From positions 1 to 20,227 of the forward strand of contig JAIPCS010000035.1 of assembly GCA_021738105.1 (NCBI GenBank): a stretch of DNA of 20,227 bases, in the 5' to 3' direction. Source of the DNA: Sulfuritalea sp. (GTDB lineage Bacteria > Pseudomonadota > Gammaproteobacteria > Burkholderiales > Rhodocyclaceae). The position numbers and the translations under genes are program-made. Positions 1-8,217 of the stretch are shown here, in pieces (within the stretch, counting starts at the first letter, position 1; each line of letters begins with the position of its first letter). The notes below the pieces were generated by a model. The model was not told the DNA's origin and ran no database searches. It saw only the letters and a list, made by a program, of their open reading frames with translations.

Positions 1-1
1 C

Positions 2-520
2 TTTGCCGAGGACATGGTGCAAAGCTTGCATGGCGGCAATCTGCGAATCTATGCCAACGATGACTTGATTGGCGCCGAGGTTGGTGGCGCAGTGAAGAAC
101 GTGCTGGCCATTGCCACCGGAATTTGCGACGGACTGGGTCTCGGTATGAACGCTCGAGCCGCATTGATTACCCGCGGACTGGTGGAAATCACCCGATTCG
201 GAGTGGCGCTGGGTGCCAATCGCGAAACCTTCATGGGTCTGGCCGGAATGGGTGACTTGATACTCACATGTACCGGCGATCTGTCGCGCAACCGGCGTGT
301 CGGCCTGCTACTCGCTGAGGGTCTCCACCTGCCTGATATTGTTCGAAAACTCGGACATGTCGCCGAAGGCGTGCCTGCCTCGCGCGAAGTCGATCGACGT
401 GCCGCCGAGCTCGGCATTGACATGCCCATCACACATGCCGTGACTGCGGTGCTCGACGGGCGAATTCCGCCTTCAGCGGCCGTGGAACAACTGATGGCGC
501 GAGATCCGAAACACGAATAG
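2..520 (+). CDS. gpsA: NAD(P)H-dependent glycerol-3-phosphate dehydrogenase, C-terminal part (5' end outside window)
   Basis: This is the C-terminal half of GpsA, the cytoplasmic enzyme that reduces dihydroxyacetone phosphate to sn-glycerol 3-phosphate for phospholipid synthesis. The frame is open to the left edge, so the ATG at 14 is internal. The family signature G-A-V-K-N followed by A-x-A-T-G-I-x-D-G-L-G is present; the lysine codon at 95-97 matches the conserved catalytic lysine. The downstream motifs [15 protein letters not shown] and SRNRR, which belong to the helical substrate-binding domain, are also intact. The gene ends with TAG 21 bp before the end of trmL on the other strand, so the two genes converge. 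It has no evident link to the pilus genes and is best read as the conserved chromosomal flank. The rest of the gene lies outside the window. Confidence 0.97.
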   Translation, partial: FAEDMVQSLHGGNLRIYANDDLIGAEVGGAVKNVLAIATGICDGLGLGMNARAALITRGLVEITRFGVALGANRETFMGLAGMGDLILTCTGDLSRNRRVGLLLAEGLHLPDIVRKLGHVAEGVPASREVDRRAAELGIDMPITHAVTAVLDGRIPPSAAVEQLMARDPKHE

Positions 521-541
521 AGCTCCTGTATTCAGGTGTGC

Positions 542-1006
542 CTAGCGCCCACCCGCGAAATCCTGCTGGCGCCACGCTTCGTACACCATGACGGCGACCG
601 CGTTCGAGAGGTTCAGGCTGCGGTTTCCCGGAATCAGCGGCAGGCGGAGTCGGTGATCAATATCGATATCTGCCAGCACCTCGGCCGGCAAGCCGCGCGA
701 TTCGGATCCGAACACAAATGTGTCATCGGGAAGAAAGCGTGAGCTGGTGATGCTGTTCACGCCTTTGGTCGTCAGCGCGAAGAGTCTGGAGTCGCCCAGT
801 TTTCCGCGACAAGTCGCCCAGTCGGGATGAAGCGTAACACTGGCCAACTCGGCGTAATCCATTCCCGCGCGGCGCAACTGAGCTGCCGACAAGTCGAAAC
901 CCAGCGGCTCGACCAAATGCAGTTTCGCGCCGGTATTGGCACATAACCGGATGATGTTACCGGTATTGGGGGGTATTTCCGGGGCGATGAGAACAACATT
1001 GAACAC
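542..1006 (-). CDS. trmL: tRNA (cytidine/uridine-34-2'-O)-methyltransferase TrmL (SPOUT family)
   Basis: TrmL 2'-O-methylates the wobble nucleotide of leucine tRNAs using S-adenosylmethionine. The protein shows the N-terminal block APEIPPNTGNIIRLCANTG, the SPOUT motif FGSESRGLP and the C-terminal knot motif IPGNRSLNLSNAVAV followed by YEAWRQ. All of these are diagnostic of the TrmL/YibK subgroup, and the length of 154 residues is normal. The frame could open at a TTG at 1021, but I chose the GTG at 1006. It puts the first beta strand at the usual position directly after the start (M-F-N-V-V-L), and a GAGG element lies nine bases upstream. Adjacency to gpsA fits a conserved housekeeping block. 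Confidence 0.95.
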   Translation of the reverse strand: MFNVVLIAPEIPPNTGNIIRLCANTGAKLHLVEPLGFDLSAAQLRRAGMDYAELASVTLHPDWATCRGKLGDSRLFALTTKGVNSITSSRFLPDDTFVFGSESRGLPAEVLADIDIDHRLRLPLIPGNRSLNLSNAVAVMVYEAWRQQDFAGGR

Positions 1007-1313
1007 GTGTGACAACCTCAATCAGAAATGGTCTTCAAGAATCAGCAGACGCGCTGATGGCTTTTTTGCATAATTGCGGTGGCCCAATTTCCTCCCCGGA
1101 AAGCCACCCGAACGATGTTGATGCAGACCGGCATTCAAGGAATCCAAAAAGTCGGCTCTGGCGATACGGCGCATGAATTGGATTTTGGAATCCGGAACTG
1201 CCTCCACAAGGGCCCTCTGTTCATTGCTATTCCAGTAGATACGAGCTTGTTATGATTCAAATTGTTGAATTGAACCGGAATCTACCCAAATTGTCCGCGA
1301 TCGGTAGTCTGCA
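1007..1313. other. Intergenic region between trmL and the pilus operon
   Basis: This stretch of about 300 bp separates the minus-strand trmL from the plus-strand pilus operon, so it should hold divergent promoters. A 61-codon minus-strand frame (1022-1207, GTG start) is open here, but I recognise nothing in it. The only clear signals are an extended -10-like element and an inverted repeat at 1248-1270, listed separately. No tRNA or terminator hairpin was seen. Confidence 0.5.
1248..1270 (+). promoter_or_regulatory. Candidate promoter (extended -10) overlapping an inverted repeat, upstream of the pilus operon
   Basis: TGTTATGAT at 1248-1256 fits an extended -10 element (TGn followed by TATGAT, five of six consensus bases). 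No good -35 lies at the usual distance: TTGCTA at 1224-1229 is 21 bp away, and TTCCAG at 1230-1235 is only 15 bp away. A perfect inverted repeat, ATTCAA-N4-TTGAAT, occupies 1255-1270, where transcription would begin. That is a typical place for a repressor operator. The first operon start codon is 44 bp further on. Promoter and operator functions are both inferred. Confidence 0.4.
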
Positions 1314-2795
1314 ATGTCCTTTCTCTATCTGAAACATTTCGACCTGGAAAGGTCGCCATTTCAGATTACACCGGATATAGATTTCTTTTTCTCTGGAAGT
1401 CAGCGCGGCGGTATTTTGACCGCGCTGCTTCACGTGGCCTGTCATGAAGAAGGCATTGTTACTTCTGTTGCCGAAGTCGGCAGTGGGAAAACCTTGTTGG
1501 CACGACTGATGATCAGTCGCCTGCCGGAAGATATCAGTTCGGTCTATTTGGCCAATCCCTGTTTCAGCCGCGATGAAATCATCAGCGCTATCTCCCGCGA
1601 TCTGGGGCTGACCAGTCAGCCGGCCTCGACGGAGGAAAATCTCGCACAACTCCATCAGGAATTGCTGCGCAGGCATGCGCAGGGTTCGCGAGTGCTGTTG
1701 GTTATCGACGAGGCCCACGCAATGCCTCCGGAATCGCTGGAAGAAGTGCGCCTGCTGTCGAACCTGGAGACCGATCGGCACAAGCTGGTGAACATCATGC
1801 TGTTTGGCCAGCCGGAGTTGGACACCCTGCTGGCCGATCGCCGGCTGCGCCAGGTGCGAGACAGGGTCATACATCGCTTTGAACTACTTCCTCTGCCCAA
1901 GGACGAGGCGACGGCCTACATCGATCACCGCCTGCGTGTCGCCGGATGGAGTGGTGGTCGGCTATTCACCCCTTCCGCGATGGCCTTGTTGCTCAAAGCC
2001 TCTCACGGGCGTGCTCGACGCATCAACCTGCTGGCCGACAAGTCATTGCTCGCGGCGTATGCCGAGGGTGTCAGGCAAGTCGAGAAACATCATGTCAAAA
2101 CCGCCTGCTCTGAGCTTCATGCCGATCCGGTAGCGAGTCCTCGATCCGGATTTGGCTGGCTACGGACACTGGCAACCAGTTTGGTATTGGCGGTGCCCAT
2201 GGCAATGATCGCTGTCTGGTGGCTGGGTGGATTTCATTCAAACCCATCGCTTCCCGCTGAGCGTCTTGCCGCCAAGAGCGGCATGATCGCAGAAGCCAGC
2301 GCGGCTCCCATGCCCGACAAAAAGGCCACCAGGTTGATTGTTGCCGAGAAGACCCCGATTGCTCCGGTGATGTCGGAAGCCCCTGTCCAGACTTCGGCGT
2401 CGATCACCTCATCTGCCGCGACGCAACTTGGGAAAAAGACAGATACACCGGTGGCGGCAGAAGTCGACATTGATCGGATCAAAGCGTTGGTCAAGCGCAC
2501 CGAAGAGTCATTGAACGACAAGACGCTACGGGGATTCACCCTGCAACTGGCCAGCCTGCCATCGATGGATGGCCTTCTGGAGTATGTGCGCAACGCCAGC
2601 GTCTATACCGATATTTCGTCCATTTACGCGCACAATCGCATTTACAACGGGAAGAGTCGGGTAGCCGTTTACCTTGGTCAGTATCCTAGTGATCAAGAGG
2701 TGAAGGACGCCCTGCGCAAACTGCCGGAGCCGCTTAAGGCCAATCAACCCGTTATCAGAACCTGGGCCGGTATCAGACAGGAGCCAACACCTTGA
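1314..2795 (+). CDS. mshM: ExeA/MshM-like AAA+ ATPase with transmembrane segment and C-terminal SPOR domain
   Basis: This 493-residue protein begins with the ExeA/GspA/MshM-type AAA+ module (about 1-270), including the family's opening pattern F-x-L-x-x-x-P-F-x-I-T-P-D. The Walker A motif is AEVGSGKT at 53-60, with K59; its first position is Ala where this family usually has Gly. Walker B is VLLVIDEAH, with D132 and E133. A single hydrophobic helix lies at about 284-304, followed by a Pro/Ala/Ser-rich stretch. The C-terminus (about 406-490) reads as a SPOR peptidoglycan-binding domain: FTLQLASLPS, then a strand containing VAVYLGQYPS and a helix ending in LRKLPEPLKA. In ExeA/GspA relatives, such ATPases use a periplasmic peptidoglycan-binding module to help place the secretin; here SPOR would take that role (inference). 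It opens the operon, and its stop overlaps the TTG start of the secretin by 4 bases. No strong ribosome binding site precedes the ATG. Confidence 0.85.
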   Translation: MSFLYLKHFDLERSPFQITPDIDFFFSGSQRGGILTALLHVACHEEGIVTSVAEVGSGKTLLARLMISRLPEDISSVYLANPCFSRDEIISAISRDLGLTSQPASTEENLAQLHQELLRRHAQGSRVLLVIDEAHAMPPESLEEVRLLSNLETDRHKLVNIMLFGQPELDTLLADRRLRQVRDRVIHRFELLPLPKDEATAYIDHRLRVAGWSGGRLFTPSAMALLLKASHGRARRINLLADKSLLAAYAEGVRQVEKHHVKTACSELHADPVASPRSGFGWLRTLATSLVLAVPMAMIAVWWLGGFHSNPSLPAERLAAKSGMIAEASAAPMPDKKATRLIVAEKTPIAPVMSEAPVQTSASITSSAATQLGKKTDTPVAAEVDIDRIKALVKRTEESLNDKTLRGFTLQLASLPSMDGLLEYVRNASVYTDISSIYAHNRIYNGKSRVAVYLGQYPSDQEVKDALRKLPEPLKANQPVIRTWAGIRQEPTP

Positions 2796-4741
2796 GCCGG
2801 TTAGAACTTTTACACGAGTCCGTCGCGGTGCCGGTTTCCGGCGGCGCGCGTTCGGTCGACAGATGCTGGATTGGTATCGCGAGTTCTGTCGCGCTACTCA
2901 CGGCATGTGCCAGCCCAGCACCTCCGCCATCGCCCCAGCATCTTGAACCCGCGCCACCCGTGGCTGGCAAGGCGCCGGAGTTTGCCATTGTGCCGCCAAT
3001 GCCAAAGCCGCCCAAGCCGGCGGAAAAGCCCGAGTTGTATAGCGTCGTCGTGCATGAGACGGATGTTCAGGACCTGTTGTTTGCCTTGGCCAGAGATGCC
3101 AAGGTCAATGTCTCAGTGCATCCCTCCATCAGCGGCAAGGTCACGATGAGCGTGCTCGACCAAACCCTGACGGAGATTCTCGATACCATCAGCAAGCAGG
3201 TGGATATGCGCTATGAGATGAACGGCAAGAGTCTTTCGATCGCTCAAGACCTGCCGTTCCTCAAGATGTATCGCATCGACTATCCGAATATCTCGCGCAG
3301 TTCGCAAAGTTCGGTGAGCACTTCGACCAATGTTGCGAGCACCGGAGGTGGGCCCGGGTCAAGTGGGGGCGGCGGGAGCGGTAGCAATGCTTCCGATACC
3401 ACAATAAAAAATACGGCCAATAATATGTTCTGGGAAACCCTGCTTGCCAATATTCGTGAATTATTGAAAGAGACAGACAGGGTCCAGGCGGAGGGCCAAG
3501 CGACTGCACCGTCAACCGTCACCACAGTAACGGCGACTCCAGTCATCCAGAACAGCAATCGAATCGCCACGCCTGCAACAGCTGCACCGAATGCCGCCAG
3601 TGGCGCGCAGAATATTGCTCGTACTGCAACCGTTACGCAGCCGGCCCCGACCGCACACCAACCCGTAACGCAAGCGGCTGCGTCGGTAGTGCAGCAAAGT
3701 AGTTCAGGTGGTCGGCTCGGAAGCTATCGGGAAACAGGTTCCGTAATAGCCAATGCGGAAAATGGAATCATCAATGTTCGCGCCACTCAGCGTCAGCATG
3801 AAAAGATCCGCGAATTTCTTGATGAAATCATGGGCAACGCCAGGCGCCAGGTGCTGATCGAAGCAACCATCGTTGAAGTCGATCTTTCGGATCGCTACCA
3901 ACAGGGAATTGACTGGTCGCTGTTATACAGCGGCGGTGGAGCTCCCAACGGCAGAGGTATAACCCTCAAGCCTGCCGGACCGAGCAGTGGGCAGCTTACC
4001 GGTGGAGTGCTCAGCAGCATTGCGGGAATAAGCTACAACAGAAGTATCGGACGAACTACGCTAACGGCTGCGGTAAATCTGCTCGAGTCCTTTGGCACGC
4101 TTCGTGTGCTGTCGAGCCCAAAGATTTCCGTACTCAATAGTCAAACCAGCGTACTCAAGGTGGTTGATAACGAGGTTTACTTCACGATCACGGTAACGCC
4201 GGGAACACTCGCAAGTGCGGGCGTGGCGGCAACCGCAGCGACCTACGCGAGCGTCATCAATACCGTTCCAATTGGTTTTCTGATGACGGTCACTCCACAG
4301 ATCAGCAGCCATGGAGAGGTTATTCTCAACCTTAGACCAACAATCAGCCGTATCAGCTCCTATGCGACGGATCCGAATCCGGATTTGGCAAAAAACAACG
4401 TAACGAACAAGATTCCAGTGGTGCAGAGCCGGGAGATGGAATCAATACTGCGAGTGCAGTCAGGCGACATTGCTGTTTTGGGTGGATTGATACAGGATAC
4501 CCGCGACAGAAAACAGGACGGCATTCCGGGTCTGAATGGGATTCCTGTGGTGGGAGATTTATTCAAATATGCTGATAACAGAAGTCGCAAGACTGAACTG
4601 GTGATATTTCTGCGACCCACTGTCCTGACGGATTCAAGTCTGGATGGAGATTTTCAAAGTTTTCGTTCTGTTCTCCCCAATGCGCGTAATGCCTTAACTC
4701 TTCCTGCAGATCAGGGCAAACCGCCCGCGGTGCGTCCCTGA
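2792..4741 (+). CDS. mshL: MshL-type pilus secretin, outer-membrane lipoprotein
   Basis: This protein would form the outer-membrane ring through which the pilus emerges. The N-terminus has a hydrophobic stretch ending in the lipobox LTAC (Cys39), so it is probably lipidated. Secretin N-domains follow at about 83-160 (Y-S-V-V-V-H-E-T-D-V-Q-D-L-L). A low-complexity Ser/Thr/Ala/Gln/Gly-rich stretch spans about 170-308. The secretin core runs from about 350 to 630, with LRVLSSPKISVLN, IGFLMTVTPQIS and the C-terminal signature VLGGLIQD followed by GIPGLNGIPVVGDLF. The TTG at 2792 overlaps the upstream stop. A GTG at 2828 would give a more typical 27-residue lipoprotein signal and is a credible alternative start. 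Only 2 bp separate this gene from the TPR gene. The extended Ser/Thr linker is the main oddity. Confidence 0.92.
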   Translation: MSRLELLHESVAVPVSGGARSVDRCWIGIASSVALLTACASPAPPPSPQHLEPAPPVAGKAPEFAIVPPMPKPPKPAEKPELYSVVVHETDVQDLLFALARDAKVNVSVHPSISGKVTMSVLDQTLTEILDTISKQVDMRYEMNGKSLSIAQDLPFLKMYRIDYPNISRSSQSSVSTSTNVASTGGGPGSSGGGGSGSNASDTTIKNTANNMFWETLLANIRELLKETDRVQAEGQATAPSTVTTVTATPVIQNSNRIATPATAAPNAASGAQNIARTATVTQPAPTAHQPVTQAAASVVQQSSSGGRLGSYRETGSVIANAENGIINVRATQRQHEKIREFLDEIMGNARRQVLIEATIVEVDLSDRYQQGIDWSLLYSGGGAPNGRGITLKPAGPSSGQLTGGVLSSIAGISYNRSIGRTTLTAAVNLLESFGTLRVLSSPKISVLNSQTSVLKVVDNEVYFTITVTPGTLASAGVAATAATYASVINTVPIGFLMTVTPQISSHGEVILNLRPTISRISSYATDPNPDLAKNNVTNKIPVVQSREMESILRVQSGDIAVLGGLIQDTRDRKQDGIPGLNGIPVVGDLFKYADNRSRKTELVIFLRPTVLTDSSLDGDFQSFRSVLPNARNALTLPADQGKPPAVRP

Positions 4742-4743
4742 TC

Positions 4744-6408
4744 ATGAGTTTGCTTCTTGATGCCCTGCAGCGCGCCAGCCTAGAAAAGGAGAAGTTGGCC
4801 GAGCAACGTGCGGCCGCAGAAAAGAATCCCGCCCCTTCTGAAACAACGTTGAGTGCACCGGTTCGGTCCCGTTCCATTGAACTTGAGTCCGACGGGTTGC
4901 CACGCCCGAGCGATGTAGAGCCCGCCAAGCCGGTAACGGCGGTGGGTGCATCAAGTCAACCCGGGCCAAAGCAGGCGTTACCCGCCGAGTTGGCGGCTGA
5001 TGGACATGTCGAGTCCGCCGTCAAGACTGGAGAACTCACTCTGGATCCACTGCATCAAACGATGCCTGCGGCCTCCTCGTCCATCGGGTTCGCTCCATTT
5101 GAGACCGCAGCTCCCGACGTGGCTGTCAAACCGGTCGTCGCAGAAGCTGGCATCGAGCGAAAACTTGATCAGGGGCCGAGCCCAGCTGCCGCACGTGTCG
5201 AGCCAAGCCTCTCACCTCACGCTGAAAATGAACAGCCTCCCGCCTCAGGTTCGAGCGCGCAAAAGCATTCGAGGCCCGTCGCTTCCTCTCAGGTTGCCCG
5301 CGAGATTCTGGATGCAACGGCCAAGACATCGAAGCCAGTATCCAACCGTCGCCTGGTCATTCTGGGTGGTGTAGCGCTGTTGTTTGCCGCGGCAAATGGG
5401 GCTTTCTTTTTGGGGTACCTGGATAGTATTCTGGGTCTGTCCAGCCCGCGGCTGGGGCCGGTAGTTTCCGTTTCGCAAGTGGATGCACCTCTGGCAACGA
5501 CTTTAGAGACCGAAGCGCCGCCAGAAGGTAAAAAGATCGCTGAATCGCCAGCGACCGTAGAGGGCACTACGGAAGCCAAGGTCGCAGGCGATATTCCGAC
5601 ACCCTCGCCGACAGCGAATTCAATGCAGTCGTCCAAGTCGAGTCCGGAAAATGTTTCACCGCCATCTCAACCGTTAAAAGAAGGTGCTGGCAAGGGTAGA
5701 CCGGCTGAGGGAAAGTCAGCCTCCCGGGAGGCCCGGACACCAAAAATTCAGCCGATATTCGTCACCAAACCCGCCCTTCCAAGTGAGCTGGATACAGCGT
5801 ATGCCGCCCTTACCAGTGGCCGATTTGAAGACGCGGTTGCCGGCTATAAGCAGGTTTTAATAAAGAACCCGGGGGAACGTGATGCGTTTCTCGGTTTGGC
5901 CTATATTGCACAACGGCAGGGGTATCGCGAGGAAGCGCGCGCCTACTATCAACAGGTATTGAGGCTGCAACCGGGACATCCGGGCGCAAGCGCCGGACTC
6001 CTGACTCTCGCGGCAGTAGGTGATCTCCAATTGACGGCCAGTCGGGCACGGGAAATGGCAGAACGAAATCCGGAATCCGCTGTGGCTTTATCTACGCTGG
6101 CCGGTCTTCTGGCTCAAGAGGGGCGAATTGCCGAGGCGCAACAGGCTTACTTCAAGGCGCTTGCGCTGGAACCTGGTAGCGCGTTTCATGCCTACAATCT
6201 TGCCGTCGCCCTTGATCGTCTGCACAAGTATGGTCCGGCACAGACGTATTATCAGCGCGCACTGGCGTTGGCTGAAAAAACGGGTGCAGGAGAGCAATCA
6301 GGTTTTCCCGGCAAGGAGGCGGCGAGGCGCCTTGCGCAGTTACGGGCACGGGAGTCTGAGCACAACTCACTTTCTGCCAATAGCGCCAGTAGCAATGGGC
6401 AACGGTAG
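4744..6408 (+). CDS. mshN: MshN-like inner-membrane-anchored TPR protein
   Basis: This 554-residue protein starts with MSLLLDALQRA and a charged coiled-coil-like segment, a beginning common to GspB/MshN-type proteins next to pilus ATPases. Residues about 30-200 are Pro/Ala/Ser-rich and low in complexity. One membrane helix follows at about 203-225, then another Pro/Ser/Lys-rich linker. At least three or four tetratricopeptide repeats occupy about 348-510 (for example AVAGYKQVLIKNPGERDAFLGL and AQQAYFKALALEPGSAFHAYNLA). The expected topology is a cytoplasmic N-terminus and periplasmic TPRs, which would act as a protein-binding scaffold during secretin or pilus assembly (inference from the family). 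It begins 2 bp after the secretin stop. A 90 bp gap without obvious features follows before the ATPase gene. Confidence 0.85.
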   Translation: MSLLLDALQRASLEKEKLAEQRAAAEKNPAPSETTLSAPVRSRSIELESDGLPRPSDVEPAKPVTAVGASSQPGPKQALPAELAADGHVESAVKTGELTLDPLHQTMPAASSSIGFAPFETAAPDVAVKPVVAEAGIERKLDQGPSPAAARVEPSLSPHAENEQPPASGSSAQKHSRPVASSQVAREILDATAKTSKPVSNRRLVILGGVALLFAAANGAFFLGYLDSILGLSSPRLGPVVSVSQVDAPLATTLETEAPPEGKKIAESPATVEGTTEAKVAGDIPTPSPTANSMQSSKSSPENVSPPSQPLKEGAGKGRPAEGKSASREARTPKIQPIFVTKPALPSELDTAYAALTSGRFEDAVAGYKQVLIKNPGERDAFLGLAYIAQRQGYREEARAYYQQVLRLQPGHPGASAGLLTLAAVGDLQLTASRAREMAERNPESAVALSTLAGLLAQEGRIAEAQQAYFKALALEPGSAFHAYNLAVALDRLHKYGPAQTYYQRALALAEKTGAGEQSGFPGKEAARRLAQLRARESEHNSLSANSASSNGQR

Positions 6409-6498
6409 TCGAACCGATTTTTACATTTCGGCAGTGATCGTCTACTGCATGTTTTCCAGAAACTTCGTGACTGAAATCTTGCCCTGCCAACAATTGCC

Positions 6499-8217
6499 AT
6501 GAGCACTACGCGAACTTCGTCTGACAAGCCACCTGTTCGGTTGGGGGACTTGCTGCTCGAACAGCAACTGATCACGCAAGATCAGTTGCGAATAGCACTG
6601 CTCGAACAAAAGGCATTGGGCAAGCCTCTGGGCGAAGCCTTGCTGGAGTTGGGCTTCATCACCGAAGTGGCATTACGTGGCGCGCTAGCGATCAATCTGG
6701 GCGAGGAAGCCGTCAGTCTCAAGGGTATCGTTGCTGATCCCAACGCTTTGCGATGGATACCAAAGCCACTGGCTAAACGTCATACTCTGTTCCCCGTCAG
6801 TTTTGATCCTGGAACCAATGAACTGCTGATTGCCAGTGCCGACCCGAGCGACATCGTTGCCAGCGATCAGATCAACGCGCTATTGGTGGGAAAGGTCAAA
6901 CCCATCTGGCGATTGGCTAGCAGTGCTGAAATCCAACCCGCAATCGAGCAGTTTTACGGTCATGAATTGTCCATTGATGGCATTCTGCACGAACTGGAAA
7001 CGGGCACGATCGACACAGCGAGCCTGATTCAGGATACCGGTGGTTATAGCCATCCCGTAGTCCGCTTGATGGACGCGCTACTTGCTGTTGCGACACTGGG
7101 CGGTGGCTGCGAGATCCACTTTGAGCCGGAACCTCATTTCCTGCGGATCCGCTATCGGATCGACGGGGTGTTGCGCCAGGTACGCGTGTTGCATCTGCGT
7201 TACTGGTCGGCCATGGTGGTGCGCCTCAAGGTCATGGCGGGAATGAACATCGCCGAGACCCGCGCACCCCAGGATGGTCGCATCTCGTTGACGATATCGG
7301 GCCGGCAGGTGGATTTTCGTTCAGCCGTTCAGCCCATGATTCACGGCGAGAATTTTGTCTTGCGCGTACTGGATCGCGCGCGCGGTCTGGTGCCGATCGA
7401 TGGTTTGGGTTTGTCCGAAAAACAACTGACTTTGCTGCAACTGATGCTCGCCCGGCCCGAGGGCATTCTGCTGGTCACCGGACCCACCGGATCAGGCAAG
7501 ACGACCACGCTGTACTCCATACTCGGCCATCTCAACCAGGAGGGGGTCAATATCATGACTCTCGAAGACCCGGTGGAATATCCGATGCCGATGATTCGTC
7601 AGACCTCCTTGTCCGACGTGGTGAAAATGGATTTTGCTGAGGGCATCCGCTCGATGATGCGCCAGGATCCGGATGTCATTCTGGTTGGCGAGGTTCGCGA
7701 CCATGATACCGCCGAGATGGCGTTTCGCGCGGCCATGACGGGACATCAGGTGTTTTCCACCCTGCATACCAACTCGGCGATTCAGTCGATCCCTCGCCTG
7801 CTCGATCTGAACATCAAAACCAACGTAATGGCCGGTAATGTGATCGGCGTCGTCGCTCAGCGCCTGATCAGAACCCTGTGCCCGAAATGCAAGAAACCTG
7901 ACGTGCCGAGTCCGGTCGAAGGCAAGTTGCTGGGGCTGGATCCCGACGAGAGCATCACGATCTATCGTCCCGTCGGTTGCCCCGCCTGTGAGTTCCTTGG
8001 TTACAAGGGTCGTATGGCGATTTTCGAATTGCTCAAGTTCGACAAGGGTCTGGACGAGCTCATCACCAAAAATACCAGCATCAATGGCATGGAAGAACAC
8101 GCGCTTGCGCGAGGTTTCGCGAGCATGGCGGAAGATGGCATGCGTCGCGTTCGAGATGGCTTGACCACGGTGGACGAGGTCAGCAGGGTGGTCGACCTGA
8201 CCGAATCGCTTGCCTGA
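6499..8217 (+). CDS. Type II/IV secretion-family assembly ATPase (GspE/PilB/MshE type), first copy
   Basis: This 572-residue cytoplasmic hexameric motor would drive pilus polymerisation. The N-terminal MshEN-like domain (about 14-150) has RLGDLL at 14-19 and a second, weaker repeat, K-P-L-G-E-A-L-L at 42-49. In the ATPase core, Walker A is GPTGSGKTTT with K334, the Asp box is LEDPVEYP, Walker B is DPDVILVGEVRD with E398, and the His box is AAMTGHQVFSTLHTN. The C-terminal tetracysteine zinc motif is C-P-K-C plus C-P-A-C. At the usual ASDIHIEP position it reads GCEIHFEP, a mild divergence. The stop overlaps the platform gene start (TGATG), which argues for coupled synthesis. No clear ribosome binding site precedes the ATG. 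A second ATPase of this family is encoded at 17477. Both look intact, so this is not a decaying duplicate. Confidence 0.93.
   Translation: MSTTRTSSDKPPVRLGDLLLEQQLITQDQLRIALLEQKALGKPLGEALLELGFITEVALRGALAINLGEEAVSLKGIVADPNALRWIPKPLAKRHTLFPVSFDPGTNELLIASADPSDIVASDQINALLVGKVKPIWRLASSAEIQPAIEQFYGHELSIDGILHELETGTIDTASLIQDTGGYSHPVVRLMDALLAVATLGGGCEIHFEPEPHFLRIRYRIDGVLRQVRVLHLRYWSAMVVRLKVMAGMNIAETRAPQDGRISLTISGRQVDFRSAVQPMIHGENFVLRVLDRARGLVPIDGLGLSEKQLTLLQLMLARPEGILLVTGPTGSGKTTTLYSILGHLNQEGVNIMTLEDPVEYPMPMIRQTSLSDVVKMDFAEGIRSMMRQDPDVILVGEVRDHDTAEMAFRAAMTGHQVFSTLHTNSAIQSIPRLLDLNIKTNVMAGNVIGVVAQRLIRTLCPKCKKPDVPSPVEGKLLGLDPDESITIYRPVGCPACEFLGYKGRMAIFELLKFDKGLDELITKNTSINGMEEHALARGFASMAEDGMRRVRDGLTTVDEVSRVVDLTESLA

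Noticed and set aside
525..536. CCTG-TATT-CAGG hairpin between gpsA and trmL
   Set aside because: A 4 bp stem without T tracts on either side is too weak to call a bidirectional terminator.
1022..1207. Minus-strand 61-codon frame abutting trmL
   Set aside because: It has a GTG start, no recognisable motif and no clear ribosome binding site, and it resembles translated intergenic sequence. comF is sometimes a neighbour of trmL, but this is not ComF.
1224..1256. TTGCTA and TATGAT as a standard sigma-70 promoter
   Set aside because: The 21 bp spacer is too long; only the extended -10 interpretation was kept, at low confidence.
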